A DNA stretch of 64,000 bases, from the NCBI GenBank assembly GCA_964291365.2, contig OZ219953.1:102416-166415 (forward strand), written 5' to 3'. Each line of letters opens with the position of its first letter. The first letter of the stretch is position 1. The notes below the pieces were generated by a model. The model was given only the letters and a program-made list of their open reading frames with translations. It had not been told where the DNA came from and searched no databases. The DNA comes from JBDWFY01 sp964291365. Its GTDB lineage: Bacteria > Pseudomonadota > Alphaproteobacteria > Rhizobiales > Stappiaceae. This document shows positions 36,615-49,229 of the stretch, piece by piece. Both the position numbers and the translations under genes were made by a program.

Positions 36615-39600
36615 ACAGCTTAAACAAAACTAGAGCTCTCTATAGCATATAATAGTCTGCATCAATCAACAGCTTCAACAACAGATTCAACAGCTTCAAC
36701 AAAACTAGAGCTCTCTAGAGCACATAGTGTAGCCTACAACAATCAACATCTTCAGCAAAAATAGATTCAACAGCTTTAATAAAATTAGAGCACATAATAG
36801 CCTACAACAATCAACAGCCTTAACAACAAAAGATTCAACATCTTCAACAAGAGATTCAACAGCTTCAACAAAACTAGAGCTCTCTAGAGCTCACAATAGC
36901 CTACAACAATCAACAGCTTCAACAACAGATTTAACAAAACTAGAGTTCTCCAGAGGACATAATAGCCTACAACAATCAACAGCTTCAACAACAGATTCAA
37001 AATTTTCAACATAACTAGAGCTCTCTAGAGCTCATAATAGCCTACAACAATCAACAGCTTTAACAACAGACTCAACAGCTTCATTAACAACAGATTCAAC
37101 AGCTTCAACAAAACTAGAGCTCTCTATTGCACATAATAGCCTACAATAATCAACAGCTTCAACAACAGATTCAATCGCTCCAACATATCTAGAGCTCTCT
37201 AGAGCACATAATGTAGCCTACAACAATCAACAGCTTCAACAACAGATTCAACTGCCTTAACACAACTAGAGCTCTTTAGAACACATAATTATAGCCTACA
37301 ACAATCAACATTTTCAACAACAGATTCAACAGCTTCAATAAAACTAGAGCACATAATAGCCTACAACAATCAAGAGCTTTAACAACAACAGATTCAACAG
37401 CTTCAACAATAACAGATTCAACAACTTCAACAAAACTAGAACTCTCTAGAGCACATAATAGCCTTCAGCAATCAACAGCTTTAACAACAGATTCAACTGC
37501 TCCAACATAACTAGAGCTCTCTAGAGCACATAATGTAGCCTACAATGATCAACATCTTCAACAACAGATTCAACAATTTCAACAAATTTAGAGCTCTCTA
37601 GAGCACATAATAGCCTGCAATAATCAACAGCTTCAACAACAGATTCATCTGCCTTAACAAAACTAGAGCTCTTTAGAGCACATAATATATCCTACAACAA
37701 TCAACAGGTTCAACAAAAACAGATTCAACAGTTTCAACAACAGATTCAACAGCTTAAACAAAATTAGAGCTCTCTAGAGCACATAATGTAGCCTACAACA
37801 ATCAACATCTTCAACAATTCAACTGCTTCAACAAAACTAGAGCTCTGTAGAGCACATAATGTAGCCTACAACAATCAACATCTTCAACAACAACAGATTC
37901 AACAGTTTTAACAAAACTAGAGCTCTCTAGAGCACATAATGTAGCCTACAACAATCAACATCTTCAACAACAGATTCAACTGCTTCAACAAAACTAGAGC
38001 TCTGTAGAGCACATAATGTAGCCTACAACAATCAACATCTTCAACAACAACAGATTCAACAGTTTTAACAAAACTAGAGCTCTCTAGAGCACATAATAGC
38101 CTACAACAATCAACAGCTTCCACAACAAATTCAACAGCTTGAACAAAACTAGAACTCTCTAGAGTACATAATATCCTACAACAATCACCAGCTTAAACAA
38201 CTGATTTAACAGCTTCAACAAAGGTAGAGCTCTCTAGAGCACATAATAGCCTACAACAATCAACAGCTTCAACAACAACAGATTCAACAGCTTCAACAAA
38301 ACTAGAGCTCTCTAGAGCACATAATAGCCTACAACAATCAACAGCTTCAACAAGAGATTCATCTTCGACAAAACTTGAGCTCTCTAGAACACATAATGTA
38401 GCCTACAACAATCAACGTCTTCAACAACAGATCCAACAGCTTCAATAAAACTAGAGAACATAATAGCCTACAACAATCAACAGCTTTAACAACAATAGAT
38501 TCAGCAACAACGGATTGAACAGCTTCGACAGAATTCGATCTTTCTAGAGCACATAATGTAGCCTACAACAATCAACATCTTCAACAACAGATTCAACAGC
38601 TTCAATAAAACTAGAACACATAATAGCCCACAACAATCATCAGCTCTAACAACAGATTCAACAACTTCAACAATAACAGATTCAACAGCTTCAACAAAAC
38701 TAGAGTTCTCTAGAGCACATAATAGCCTTTAACAATCAACAACTTTATCAAAAGATTCAACTGCTCCAACATAACTAGAGCTCTTTAGAGCACATAATGT
38801 AGCCTACAACAACCAACAGCTTTAACAACAACAGATTCAACAGCTTCAATAAATCTAGAGCTCTCTAGAGTACATAATAGCCTACAACAATCAACCGCTT
38901 CAACAACAGATTCAACTGCCTTAACAAATCTAGAGTTCTTTAGAGCACATAATGTAGCCTACAACAATCAACATTTTCAACAACAGGTTCAACAGCTCCA
39001 ATAAAACCAGAGCACATAATAGCCTACAACAATCAATAGCTTTAACAACAACAGATTCAACAGCTTCACCATCAACATATTCAACAGCTTCAACAAAACT
39101 TGAGCTCTCTAGAACACATAATAGCCTACAACAATGAACAACTTCAACAGGAGATTCTACTGCTTCAACAAAATTAGAGCTCTGTCAAGCACGTTATGTA
39201 GCCTACAATAATCATCAGCTTCAACAACAGGTTCAACTGCTTCAACAGAACTTGAGCTCTCTAGAGCACATAATGTAGCCTACAACAATCAACAACAACA
39301 GATTCAACAGCTTCAATAAAACTAGAGCACATAATAGCCTACAACAATCAACAGGTTCAACAAAAACAGATTCAACAGTTTCAACAACAACAGATTCAAC
39401 AGCTTAAACAAAATTAGAGCTCTCTAGAGCACGTAATGTAGCCTACAACAATCAACATCTTCAACAACAGATTCAACAGCTTCAACAAAACTAGAGCTCT
39501 CTAGTGCACATAGTATAGCCTATAACAATCAACAATTTCAACAACAGATTCAACTACTTCAATACAGCTAGAGCACATAATAGCCTACAACAATCAACAG

Positions 39601-40355
39601 CTTTAACAACAGATTCAACAGCTTCAACAACAACAGATTCAACAGCTTAAACAAATTAGAGCTCTCTAGAGCACGTAATGTAGCCTACAACAATCAACAT
39701 CTTCAACAACAGATTCAACAGCTTCTACAAAACTAGAGTTCTCTAGTGCACATAGTATAGCCTACAACAATCAACAATTTCAACAACAGATTCAACTACT
39801 TCAATACAGCTAGAGCACATAATAGCCTACAACAATCAACAGCTTTAACAACAACAGATTCAACAGCTTCAACAACAACAGATTCAACAGCTTCAACAAA
39901 ACTAGATTTATCTAGAGCACATAATGTAGCCTACAACAATCAATATCTCCAACAACAGATTCGACAACATTAGAAAAACTAGAGCTATCTGGAACACAAA
40001 AAAACCTGACAATCAAGAGCTTCAACAACAACAGATACAACAGCTTTGACAAAAGTAGATTTCTCTAGAGAACATAATGTAACCTAGAACAATTAACATT
40101 TTCAACAAGAATACATTCAACAACTTCAATAAAACTAGAGCACATAATAGCTTATAGCAATCATCAGCTCTAACAACAACAGATTCAACAGCTCAACAAC
40201 AACAGATTCAACAGCTTCAAAAAAAACTAGAGCTCTCTAGAGCACATAATGCATCCTACAATAATCAACATCTTCAACAACAACAGATTCAACAATTTCA
40301 ACAAAATTAGAGCTCTCTAGAACGTATAATAGCCTACAACGATCAACAGCTTCAA

Positions 40356-40368
40356 CAACAACGGATTC
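40356..40368. other. Candidate 13-bp target-site duplication (left)
   Basis: CAACAACGGATTC precedes the insert and recurs exactly at 40532-40544 after it. The surrounding satellite usually reads CAACAACAGATTC, so the shared G variant supports a real duplication rather than chance repeat identity. Confidence 0.6.
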
Positions 40369-40531
40369 TAGAATGAGGCTCATAACTACGTTGTTGATGC
40401 AAGGAGAGTAGTTTGTGGAGCGCTATTGAACATAGTTTAATGTACTGTAGAGACAGAACGTTTCGGACCGTGGTCCTTCGTTAGCTGCAAAAGGCACTCA
40501 AGACATAGCGCTCCACAAACTACTCTCCTTG
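40369..40531. mobile_element. 163-bp fold-back insertion with hammerhead-like core
   Basis: The sequence is unrelated to the satellite and is flanked by a 13-bp direct repeat. A perfect 29-bp inverted repeat pairs 40398-40426 (TGCAAGGAGAGTAGTTTG and onward) with 40505-40533, whose last two bases lie in the right flank. On the minus strand the centre reads CTAACGA (40478-40484), a GGAC/GTCC hairpin, then GAAA (40461-40464). This resembles the hammerhead core CUGANGA-stem II-GAAA, except A for the conserved G5 and an extra A before stem II. Hammerhead motifs are known in Penelope-like elements and retrozymes. A 5'-truncated or non-autonomous member is the inferred identity, and self-cleavage is doubtful with G5 changed. 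Confidence 0.55.
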
Positions 40532-42279
40532 CAACAACGGATTCAACAGCTTCGACGAATCTAGAACTCTCTAGAGCACATAATGTAGCCTACAACAATC
40601 AACATCTTCAACAACAGATTCAACAGCTTTAACAAAATTAGAGCTCTTTAGAGCACATAATAGCCTACAACAATCAACAGCTTCAACAAAACGAACTCTC
40701 TAGAGCACACAATGTAGCCTACAACAATCAACAGATTCAACAACAACAGATTCAACAACTTCAATAAAGCTAGAACACATAATAGCCTACAACAATGAAC
40801 AGCTTTAATAACAACAGATTCAACAGCTTGAACAAGAACAGATTTAACGGCTTGAACAAAACTAGAGCTCTTTAGAGCACATAATGTTGCCTACAACAAT
40901 CAACATCTTCAACAACAGATTCAACAGCTTTAACAAAATTAGAGCTCTTTAGAGTAATATAGGCTACAACAATCAACAGATTCAACAATTTCAACAAAAC
41001 TAGAGCTCTCTAGAGCACATAATAGCCTACAACAATCAACCGCTTTAACAACAACAGACTCAACAGCTTCAACAAAACTAGAGCTCTCTAGAGCACAAAA
41101 TAGCCTACAACAATCAACAGCTTTAACAGCAACAGATTCAACAGCTTCAACAACAGATTCAACAGCTTCAACAAAACAAGAGCTCTCTAGCGTACATAAT
41201 AGCCTACAACAATCAACAGCTTCAACAACAGATTCAACAGCTTCAACATAACTAGAGCTATAATCTAGCCTACAACAATCAACAGCTTCAACAACAACAG
41301 ATTCAACAGCTTCAACAAAACTAGAGCTCTCTAATGCACATAATAGCCTACAACAAACAACAGCTTCAATGACAACTGATTCAACAGCTTCAACAACAAC
41401 AGATTCAACAGCTTCAACAAAACTAGAGCTTTCTAGAGCACATAATAGCCTACAACAATCAACAGCTTCAACAGCAACAGTTTCAACAGCTTCAACAAAT
41501 CTAGAACTCTCTATTGCACATAATAGCCTACAATAAACAACAGCTTCAACAACAACAGATTCAACAGCTTCAATAAAACTAGAGCACATAATAGCCTACA
41601 ACATTCAACAGCTTTAACAACAACAGATTCAACAGCTTCAACAACATGTTCAACAGCTTCAACAAAACTAGAGCTCTCTAGAGCTCATAATAGCCTACAA
41701 CAATCAACAGCTTCAACAACAGGTTTGACTGCTTCAACAGAACTAGAGCTCTCTAGAGCACATATTGTAGCCTACAACGATCAACATCTTCAACCACAGA
41801 TTCAACAATTTCAACAAATCTAGAGCTCTCTAGAGCACATAATAGCCTACAACAATCAACATTTTCAACAACAGATTCAATAGCTTCAATAAAACGAGAG
41901 CACATAATAGCCTACAACAATCAACAGGTTCAACAAAAACAGATTCAACAGTTTCAACAGATTCAACAGCTTAAACAAAATTAGAGCTCTCTAGAGCACG
42001 TAATGTAGCCTACAACAATCAACATTTTCAACAACAACAGATTCAACAGTTTTAACAAAACAAGAGCTCTCTAGAGCACATAATAGCCTACAGCAATCAA
42101 CAGCTTCAACAACAGATTCAACAGTTTGAACAAAACTAGAGCTCTCTAGAGCACATAATATCCTACAACAATCAACAGCTTGAACAACAGATTCAACAAA
42201 AGTAGAGCTCTCTAGAGCACATAATAGCCTACAACAATCAACAGCTTCAACAACAACAGATTCAACAGCTTCAACGAAA

Positions 42280-43452
42280 CTAGAGCTCTCTAGAGCCACA
42301 TAATAGCCTACAACAATCAACAGCTTCAACAACAGCAGATTCAGTTTCGACAAAACTTGAGCTCTCTAGAACACCTAATGTAGCCTACAACAATCAACAT
42401 CTTCAACAACAGGTCCAACAGCTTCAATAAACCTGAGAACATAATAGCCTACAACAATCAACAGCTTTAACAACAATAGATTCAACAACAACGGATTGAA
42501 CAGCTTCGACAGAACTAGATCTTTCTAGAGCACATAATGTAGCCTACAACAATCAACATCTTCAACAACAGATTCAACAGCTTCAATAAAACTAGAGCAC
42601 ATAATAGCCCACAATAATCACCAGCTTTAACAACAACAGATTCAACAACTTCAACAATAACAGATTCAACAGCTTCAACAAAACTAGAGTTCTCTAGAGT
42701 ACATAATTACCTTCAACAATCAACAGCTTTAACAACAGATTCAACAGTTTTAACAAAACCAGAGCTCTCTAGAGCACATAATAGCCTACAACAATCAACA
42801 GCTTCAACAACAGATTCAACAGTTTGAACAAAACTAGAGCTCTCTAGAGCACATAATATCCTACAACAATCAACAGCTTGAACAACAGATTTAACAGCTT
42901 CAACAAAACTAGAGCTCTCTAGAGCCACATAATAGCCTACAACAATCAACAGCTTCAACAACAACAGATTCAACAGCTTCAACAAAACTAGAGCTCTCTA
43001 GAGCCACATAATAGCCTACAACAATCAACAGCTTCAACAACAGCAGATTCAGTTTCGACAAAACTTGAGCTCTCTAGAACACCTAATGTAGCCTACAACA
43101 ATCAACATCTTCAACAACAGGTCCAACAGCTTCAATAAAACTGAGAACATAATAGCCTACAACAATCAACAGCTTTAACAACAATAGATTCAACAACAAC
43201 GGATTGAACAGCTTCGACAGAACTAGATCTTTCTAGAGCACATAATGTAGCCTACAACAATCAACATCTTCAACAACCGATTCAACAGCTTCAATAAAAC
43301 TAGAGCACATAATAGCCCACAATAATCACCAGCTTTAACAACAACAGATTCAACAACTTCAACAATAACAGATTCAACAGCTTCAACAGAACTAGAGTTC
43401 TCTACAGTACATAATTACCTTCAACAATCAACAGCTTTAACAACAGATTCAA
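42280..43452 (+). repeat. Duplicated ~465-bp segment (offset 708 bp)
   Basis: About 42280-42744 recurs at about 42988-43452. Shared rare features are TCTAGAGCCACATAATAG, CAGATTCAGTTTCGAC (near 42337 and 43045) and AGAACACCTAATG. The copies are nearly identical. Confidence 0.8.
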
Positions 43453-46392
43453 CTGCTCCAACATAACTAGAGCTCTCTAGAGCACATAATGTAGCCTACA
43501 ACAACCAACAACTTTAACAACAACAGATTCAACAGCTTCAATAAATCTAGAGTTCTCTAGAGCACATATAGCCTACAACAATCAACAGCTTCAACAACGG
43601 ATTCAACTGCCTTAACAAATCTAGAGTTCTTTAGAGCACATAATGTAGCCTACCACAATCAACATTTTCAACAACAGGTTCAACAGCTCCAATAAAACTT
43701 GAGCACATAATAGCTTACAACAATCAATAGCTTTAACAACAACAGATTCAACAGCTACACCATCAACATATTCAACAGCTTCAACAAAACTTGAGCTCTC
43801 TAGAACACATAATAGCCTACAACAATGAACAACTTCAACAGGAAATTCTACTGCTTCAACAAAATTAGAGCTCTGTCGAGCATATTATGTAGCCTACAAC
43901 AATCAACAGCTTCAACAACAGGTTCAACTGCTTCAACAGAACTAGAGCTCTCTAGAGTACATAATGTAGCCTACAACGATCAACATCTTCAACCACAGAT
44001 TCAACGATTTCAACAAATTTAGAGCTCTTTAGAGCACATAATAGCCTACAACAATCAACAGTTTCAACAACAGATTCAACTGCTTCAATAAAGATATAGC
44101 TCTCTAGAGCACATGATGTATCCTACAACAAGCAACAGATTCAACAGCTTCAACAATGAAAACCTTCAACGACAGATTTAACAACATTAACAATCAACAA
44201 CTTCAACAGATTCAACTACAGATTTAACAGCTTCAACAATCAATAGCTTCAACAACAGATTCAACAACTTCAGATTCAACAGCTACTACAGTCAAGATTA
44301 ATCAACAGCTTCAACAGCAGATTCAACAACAGTCAACAGCAACAGATTGAACATCAACATTTAACAGTTTCGACATGGTGATCAAGAGATTTAACAGCTT
44401 CAACAATCATAACCACCAATCAACAGCTCTAAATATACTAACAAGATTAGCAGATTCAACAACAGCTTCAACAATCAACAGCATCAACAACAGATTCAAC
44501 ATCAATGACAATCAACAACTTCAACAACAACAGATATAACATCAACAATAACAACAATCAACAGCTTCAACAACAGATTCAACAGCTTTAACAATCAATA
44601 GCTTCAACATTGTGATTGAAGCTATTGATTTATTGGGGCAAGCCTATACTTACACAAGATAGACTGTACTAACAATCAACAGCTTAAACTATACTAACAA
44701 GATCAACAGATTCAACAGTTTCAACAATCATAACAACAATCAACAGCATCAACAACAGATTAAACAACATCAACAACTTCAACAATGTGATCAACATGTT
44801 AAACAACAGATTCAACACCTTCAACAATCAACAGCTTTAACAACAGATTCAACAACTTCAGATTCAACAGCTTCAACTATCAACAGCTTCAACAACAAAT
44901 TCAACATCAACAACAAATAACTTCAATATGGTGATCATCAGCTTTAACAACAGATTCTACAAGTTTAGATTTAAGAGCTTCAACAACCAACAGCTTCAAC
45001 AACAGATTCAATATCAACAACTTCAACATGGTGATCAACAGATTAAACAACAGATTCAACAGCTTCAACAACAGATTCAACAACTTGAGATTCAACAGCT
45101 TCAACAATCAACAGCCTCAACAACAGCAGATTCAACAACAGAAACAGATTCAACAACATCAACAACAATTCACAGTTTCAACATGGTAATCAACAGATTC
45201 AACAGCTTCAACAATCATAATCAACAATCAATAGCTTAAACAACAGATTCAACAACTTCAACAATATTAACAACAATCAACAACTTCAACAACAACAAAT
45301 TTAACATCAACAACACCAACAACAATCAACAGCTTCAACAACAGATTCAACAGCTTTCAACAGCTTCAACATGGTGATTAAAGGTATTGATTTATTGGGG
45401 CGAGCCTACACTTACACAAAATAGACTGTACTAACAATCAACAGCTTCAACTATACTAACAAGATCAACAGGTTCAATAGCCTCAACAATCATAACCAAC
45501 AATCAACAGCTTCAACAACATCAACAACAATCAACTACTTCAACATGGTGATCAACGGATATAAACAACAGATTTAACTGCTTCAACAATCGACAACTTC
45601 AACAACGGATTCAACAACTTCAGATTTAACAGTTTCAACAATCAACAGGTTCAATAACAAGAGATTCAACAACAATCAACAGCAACAGATTCAACATCAA
45701 CAACAATCATCAACTTCAACATGGAAATCAACAGCTTCAACAACAGATTCAACTACTTCAGATTCAACGGCTTCAACAACAGATTTAACAGCTTCAACAT
45801 GGTGATTGAAGCTATTAATTTATTGGAACGAGCCTACACTTACACAAGATGGACTGTACTAACAATCAACAGCTTAAACTATACTAACAAGATCAACAGA
45901 TTCAACAACAGATTCAACTGCTTCAAAAATCATAATCAACAATCAACATCTTCAACAACAGATTCAATAACAGATTTAACAACATCAACAATCATCAACT
46001 TCATCATGGAGATCAACAGATTCAACAGCTTTAACAATCAACAGCTTGAACAACAGCTTCAGATTCCACAGCTTCAAGAATCAACATCAACAACAGATTT
46101 AACAGCTTCAACAGTCAACAGCTTCAACATGGTGATTGAAGCTATTGATTTATTGGGACGAGCCTACTCTTAGACACAATAGACTGTACTAACAATCAAC
46201 AGCTTCAGTTATACTAATATCAACAGATTCAACAACTTCATCAATCATAACCAACAATCAAAAGCTTCCACAACAACAGATTCAACAATATCAACAACAT
46301 TCAACAGCTTCAACAACAGATTTAACTACTTCAGATTCAACAGCTTCAACAATCAACAGCTTCATCAACAACAGATTCAACAGATTCAACGT

Positions 46393-46506
46393 GGTGATTG
46401 AAGCTATTGATTTATTGGGGCGAGCCTAAGCGAGCCCCACATAAACTGTACAGCAATGCCTGCAATAATATGGTGTATGTATGTATGTATGTTTGGTACG
46501 TCCGTC
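46393..46506. repeat. S2 terminal block with GTAT microsatellite, copy 1
   Basis: An S2 block continues into GCGAGCCCCACATAAACTG, TGCCTGCAATAATATGG, a (GTAT)n run, and TTTGGTACGTCCGTC, ending at 46506. The same stretch ends at 48506, exactly 2,000 bp later. There it forms the edge of the satellite domain. Confidence 0.8.
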
Positions 46507-46842
46507 AACAACAATTAACAGGTTCAACATGGTGATCAACAGATTCAACAGCTTCAACTATCATAGCCAACAATCAACAGCTTCAACTATACTAACAAGA
46601 TCAACAGATTCAACAACTGCTTCAACAATTATAATCAACAATCAACAGCTTCAACAACAGATTCAACTAATTCAACACCATCAACAATAAACAGCTCAAT
46701 AACACCAGATTTAACATTGTAAACACCAATAACAATCAACAGCTTCAACAACAGATTCAACAATCAACAGCTTAATTCAACATGGTGATTGAAGCTATTG
46801 ATTTATTGGGGCGAGCCTACTCTTACGCAAAATAGACTGTAC

Positions 46843-46844
46843 TA
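46843..46844. other. MITE target-site duplication TA (left)
   Basis: TA here and at 47118-47119 flank the MITE. Excision restores GACTGTACTAACAATC, the standard S2 sequence. Confidence 0.8.
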
Positions 46845-47117
46845 CCGTAAAAGTTCTAATTACAGTGCCAAAAAATTTAATTCTAATCTTCAGTTGGCGC
46901 TTCTATTGGAGCCAAAAAATACTTCTAAAGTCGATAGTGGCGCTTAAATTAGGGTGGTGCTTAGTGAATAGGACACTACATACAAAAGCACAGCGTTTTC
47001 TATTTAGTAAGCGCCGCTTTGTGACTGCAGTTGGCGCTATAAATAGAGTGCAACAATCGTCGTTAACCTCCAAGTGGCGCTTATATTAGGGTGCCGCTAT
47101 AATTCGAACATTTACGG
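46845..47117. mobile_element. 273-bp TA-flanked MITE
   Basis: It starts CCGTAAAAGTTCTAATTACA and ends, on the opposite strand, CCGTAAATGTTCGAATTATA. That gives about 20-bp inverted ends with few mismatches. The TA duplication and short non-coding body fit a Tc1/mariner-type MITE. The interior repeats GGCGCTTAAATTAGGGTG-like motifs several times. It inserted into an S2 unit whose empty form is seen elsewhere in the window. Confidence 0.85.
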
Positions 47118-48390
47118 TAACAATCAACAGCTTCAACTATGCTAACAAGATTAACAGATTCAACAGCCTCACCAATCTATCCAACAATCAACGGCTTCAA
47201 CACCAGATTAAACAACATCAACAACTTCAACAAGGTGATCAACCGTTTAAACAACAGATTCAACAGCTTCAACAACAGATTCAACAACTTCAGATTTAAC
47301 AGCTTCAACAATCTACAGCTTCAACAACGGATTCAACAATTGTCAATAGCAACAGATTTAATAACATCAAAATTAACAGCTTCCACTTGGTGATCAACAG
47401 ATTCAACAGCCTCAACAATCTTAACCGACAATCAACAGCTTCAACTATACTAACAAGAACAACTGATTCAACAGCAGATTCAACTACAGATTCAACAGCT
47501 TTAACAACCATGATCAACAATCAACAACTTCAACAACAGATTCAACAACAATCAACAGCTTCAATAACAACTGATTTAACATCAACACCAACAACAATCA
47601 ACAGCTTCAACAACAGATTCAACAGCTTCAACAATCATAACCAACAATCAACAGCTTCAACAACACAGATTCAACAACTTCAACAACATTCAACAACTTC
47701 AACATGGTGATCAATTGACTAAACAACAGATTCAATAGCTTCAACAATCAACAGCCTCAATAGCAGATTCAGCACAATCCGATTCAACAGCTTCAACAAT
47801 CAACATGTTCAACAACAGATTCAACAACAATCAATAGTAACAGATTCAACATCAAGAACAATATTATTAACAGCTTCAACATGGTGATCAACAGATTCAA
47901 CAGCTTCAACAATCATAACAATCAACAGCTTCAACAACACAGATTCAACATCAACAACATTCAACAACTTCAACATGGTGATCAATTGACTAAACAAGAT
48001 TCAACAGCTTCAACAATCAACAGCCTCAATAGCAGATTCAGCACAATCCGATTCAACAGCTTCAACAATCAACATGTTCAACAACAGATTCAACAACAAT
48101 CAATAGTAACAGATTCAACAACATCAAGAACAATATTATTAACAGCTTCAACATGGTGATCAACAGATTCAACAGCTTCAACAATTATAACCAACAATCA
48201 ACAGCTTAGACTATACTAACAAGATCAACAGATTCAACAACTTCAACAATCATAATCAATAATTAACAGCTTCAACAACAGATTCAACAACAGATTTAAC
48301 AACATCAACAACAATCAACAGCTTCAACAACAACGGATTTAGCATCAACACCAACAACAATCAACAGCTTCAACAATCAACAGCTTCAAC
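47118..48390. repeat. S2 repeat, right edge (second part)
   Basis: This continues S2. A local duplication places a segment with CAATAGCAGATTCAGCACAA at about 47758 and 48025. Asn/Gln-rich frames are repeat artefacts. Confidence 0.8.
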
Positions 48391-48506
48391 ATGGTGATTG
48401 AAGCTATTGATTTATTGGGGCGAGCCTGAGCGAGCCCCACATAAACTGTACAGCAATGCCTGCAATAATATGGTGTATGTATGTATGTATGTTTGGTACG
48501 TCCGTC
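48391..48506. repeat. S2 terminal block, copy 2: satellite domain boundary
   Basis: Same block as 46393-46506, ending TTTGGTACGTCCGTC. Beyond 48506 no TTCAACA-type repeat is seen, so this is the right boundary of the 48-kb satellite domain. Confidence 0.75.
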
Positions 48507-48920
48507 ATCCGCGCACCGCTTTATAGACTCTGTTCGGAGTCGCATGCAATCTTTTGTGCTGAAATTTTGCGCTCAGAAACAACTGCGACAGCATGCTCTA
48601 ATTTAGTACATTTTTGTAATATTTCCCTCGTGGTGTCACATTTATGGATCAAAGATTAGCTTGTGGGGAAATCAGGATACGGCTAGAACGACAACAACAG
48701 CACCGTACCGTACCAGTGGAGGCTTCAGGCAAACTGGTAACGTTTCATAGCCTCGGGCTCTTCCCACCCCTAGGCCCTAAGGAAGTGCTATACACCCCGC
48801 GCTAACACATGTTCGCTTTTTTCTCGCGCTTCGAACTTAGTGCCAATGGGCCAAACGGACACGCCGGAATTATCTATATAGGAGAACGGCTTCGGTGGCC
48901 TATACGGCGGACAGCATACT
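48507..48920. other. Non-coding repeat-derived DNA
   Basis: No gene is seen. A module at about 48780-48880 (ACACCCCGCGCTAACACA, GTGCCAA, ACGCCGGAATTAT) is related to modules at about 49070-49160 and 55120-55205. The stretch near 48884-48925 (GGAGAAC, GCGGACAGCATACTCGC) is an inverted copy of 50469-50505. These belong to old, broken TIR elements. Confidence 0.55.
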
Positions 48921-49229
48921 CGCTATAATTCTGTCATGGTAGCTATGAGGAACCAACTAGGGAAGTTCACTGCATGTGGACTTTCCTGCTGATAGCCGCT
49001 TCGTAGCGCTCGAAAAGCATCGATATTGCGTTTATTCCCATAGACGACAGTTTATTCTTGCCAACCAAGAAAGTGTGATACACCCCGCGTTAACACACGT
49101 TCGAGAGCTTTCTTGCGCCTCGAGCCTAGTGCCAATGGTCATGCCAGAATTATCTACAATATGGTAGGAGGTAAACATTCATATGGAGTTTGCTTTATAT
49201 CTCTGACATGCTCACAAGTGTAGATCTAA
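48921..49229 (+). repeat. Direct repeat D, copy 1
   Basis: About 300 bp, from CGCTATAATTCTGTCATGG to GTGTAGATCTAAA, recurs in the same orientation at 54971-55271. The copies are diverged but share long exact words such as TTGCCAACCAAGAAAGTG and GTAGGAGGTAAA. The pair brackets the large fold-back region. Confidence 0.8.

Larger units (their letters stand above)
36615..44140. repeat. S1 satellite array, block IV
   Basis: S1 monomers with the intact TCTAGA palindromic core reappear soon after the CACTA element, after one monomer of the block III type (CTCTATAGCATATAAT). The block holds local duplications: an offset near 242 bp at about 39431-39900, and one of 708 bp listed separately. About 38.34-39.2 kb resembles 43.04-43.9 kb, sharing the GGAGATTCTACTGC/GGAAATTCTACTGC variant. 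The longest minus-strand repeat frame is 216 aa (40939-41589). It is interrupted at 40369-40531 by a fold-back insertion. Confidence 0.93.
44141..46844. repeat. S2 repeat, right edge (first part)
   Basis: The S1 core is absent. Irregular TTCAACA/CAATCAACAGC/AACATGGTGATCAACAG sequence continues. Copies of the GTGATTGAAGCTATTGATTT block begin near 44612, 45371, 45801, 46130, 46393 and 46783, usually followed by GGGGCGAGCC and GACTGTACTAACAATC. Frames of 100-150 aa are low-complexity Asn/Gln/Ser/Thr translations. No gene is supported. Confidence 0.8.

Noticed and set aside
1..44140. Regular ~75-bp repeats as a possible CRISPR array
   Set aside because: There are no constant repeats separated by unique spacers, no cas genes, and the context is eukaryotic satellite.
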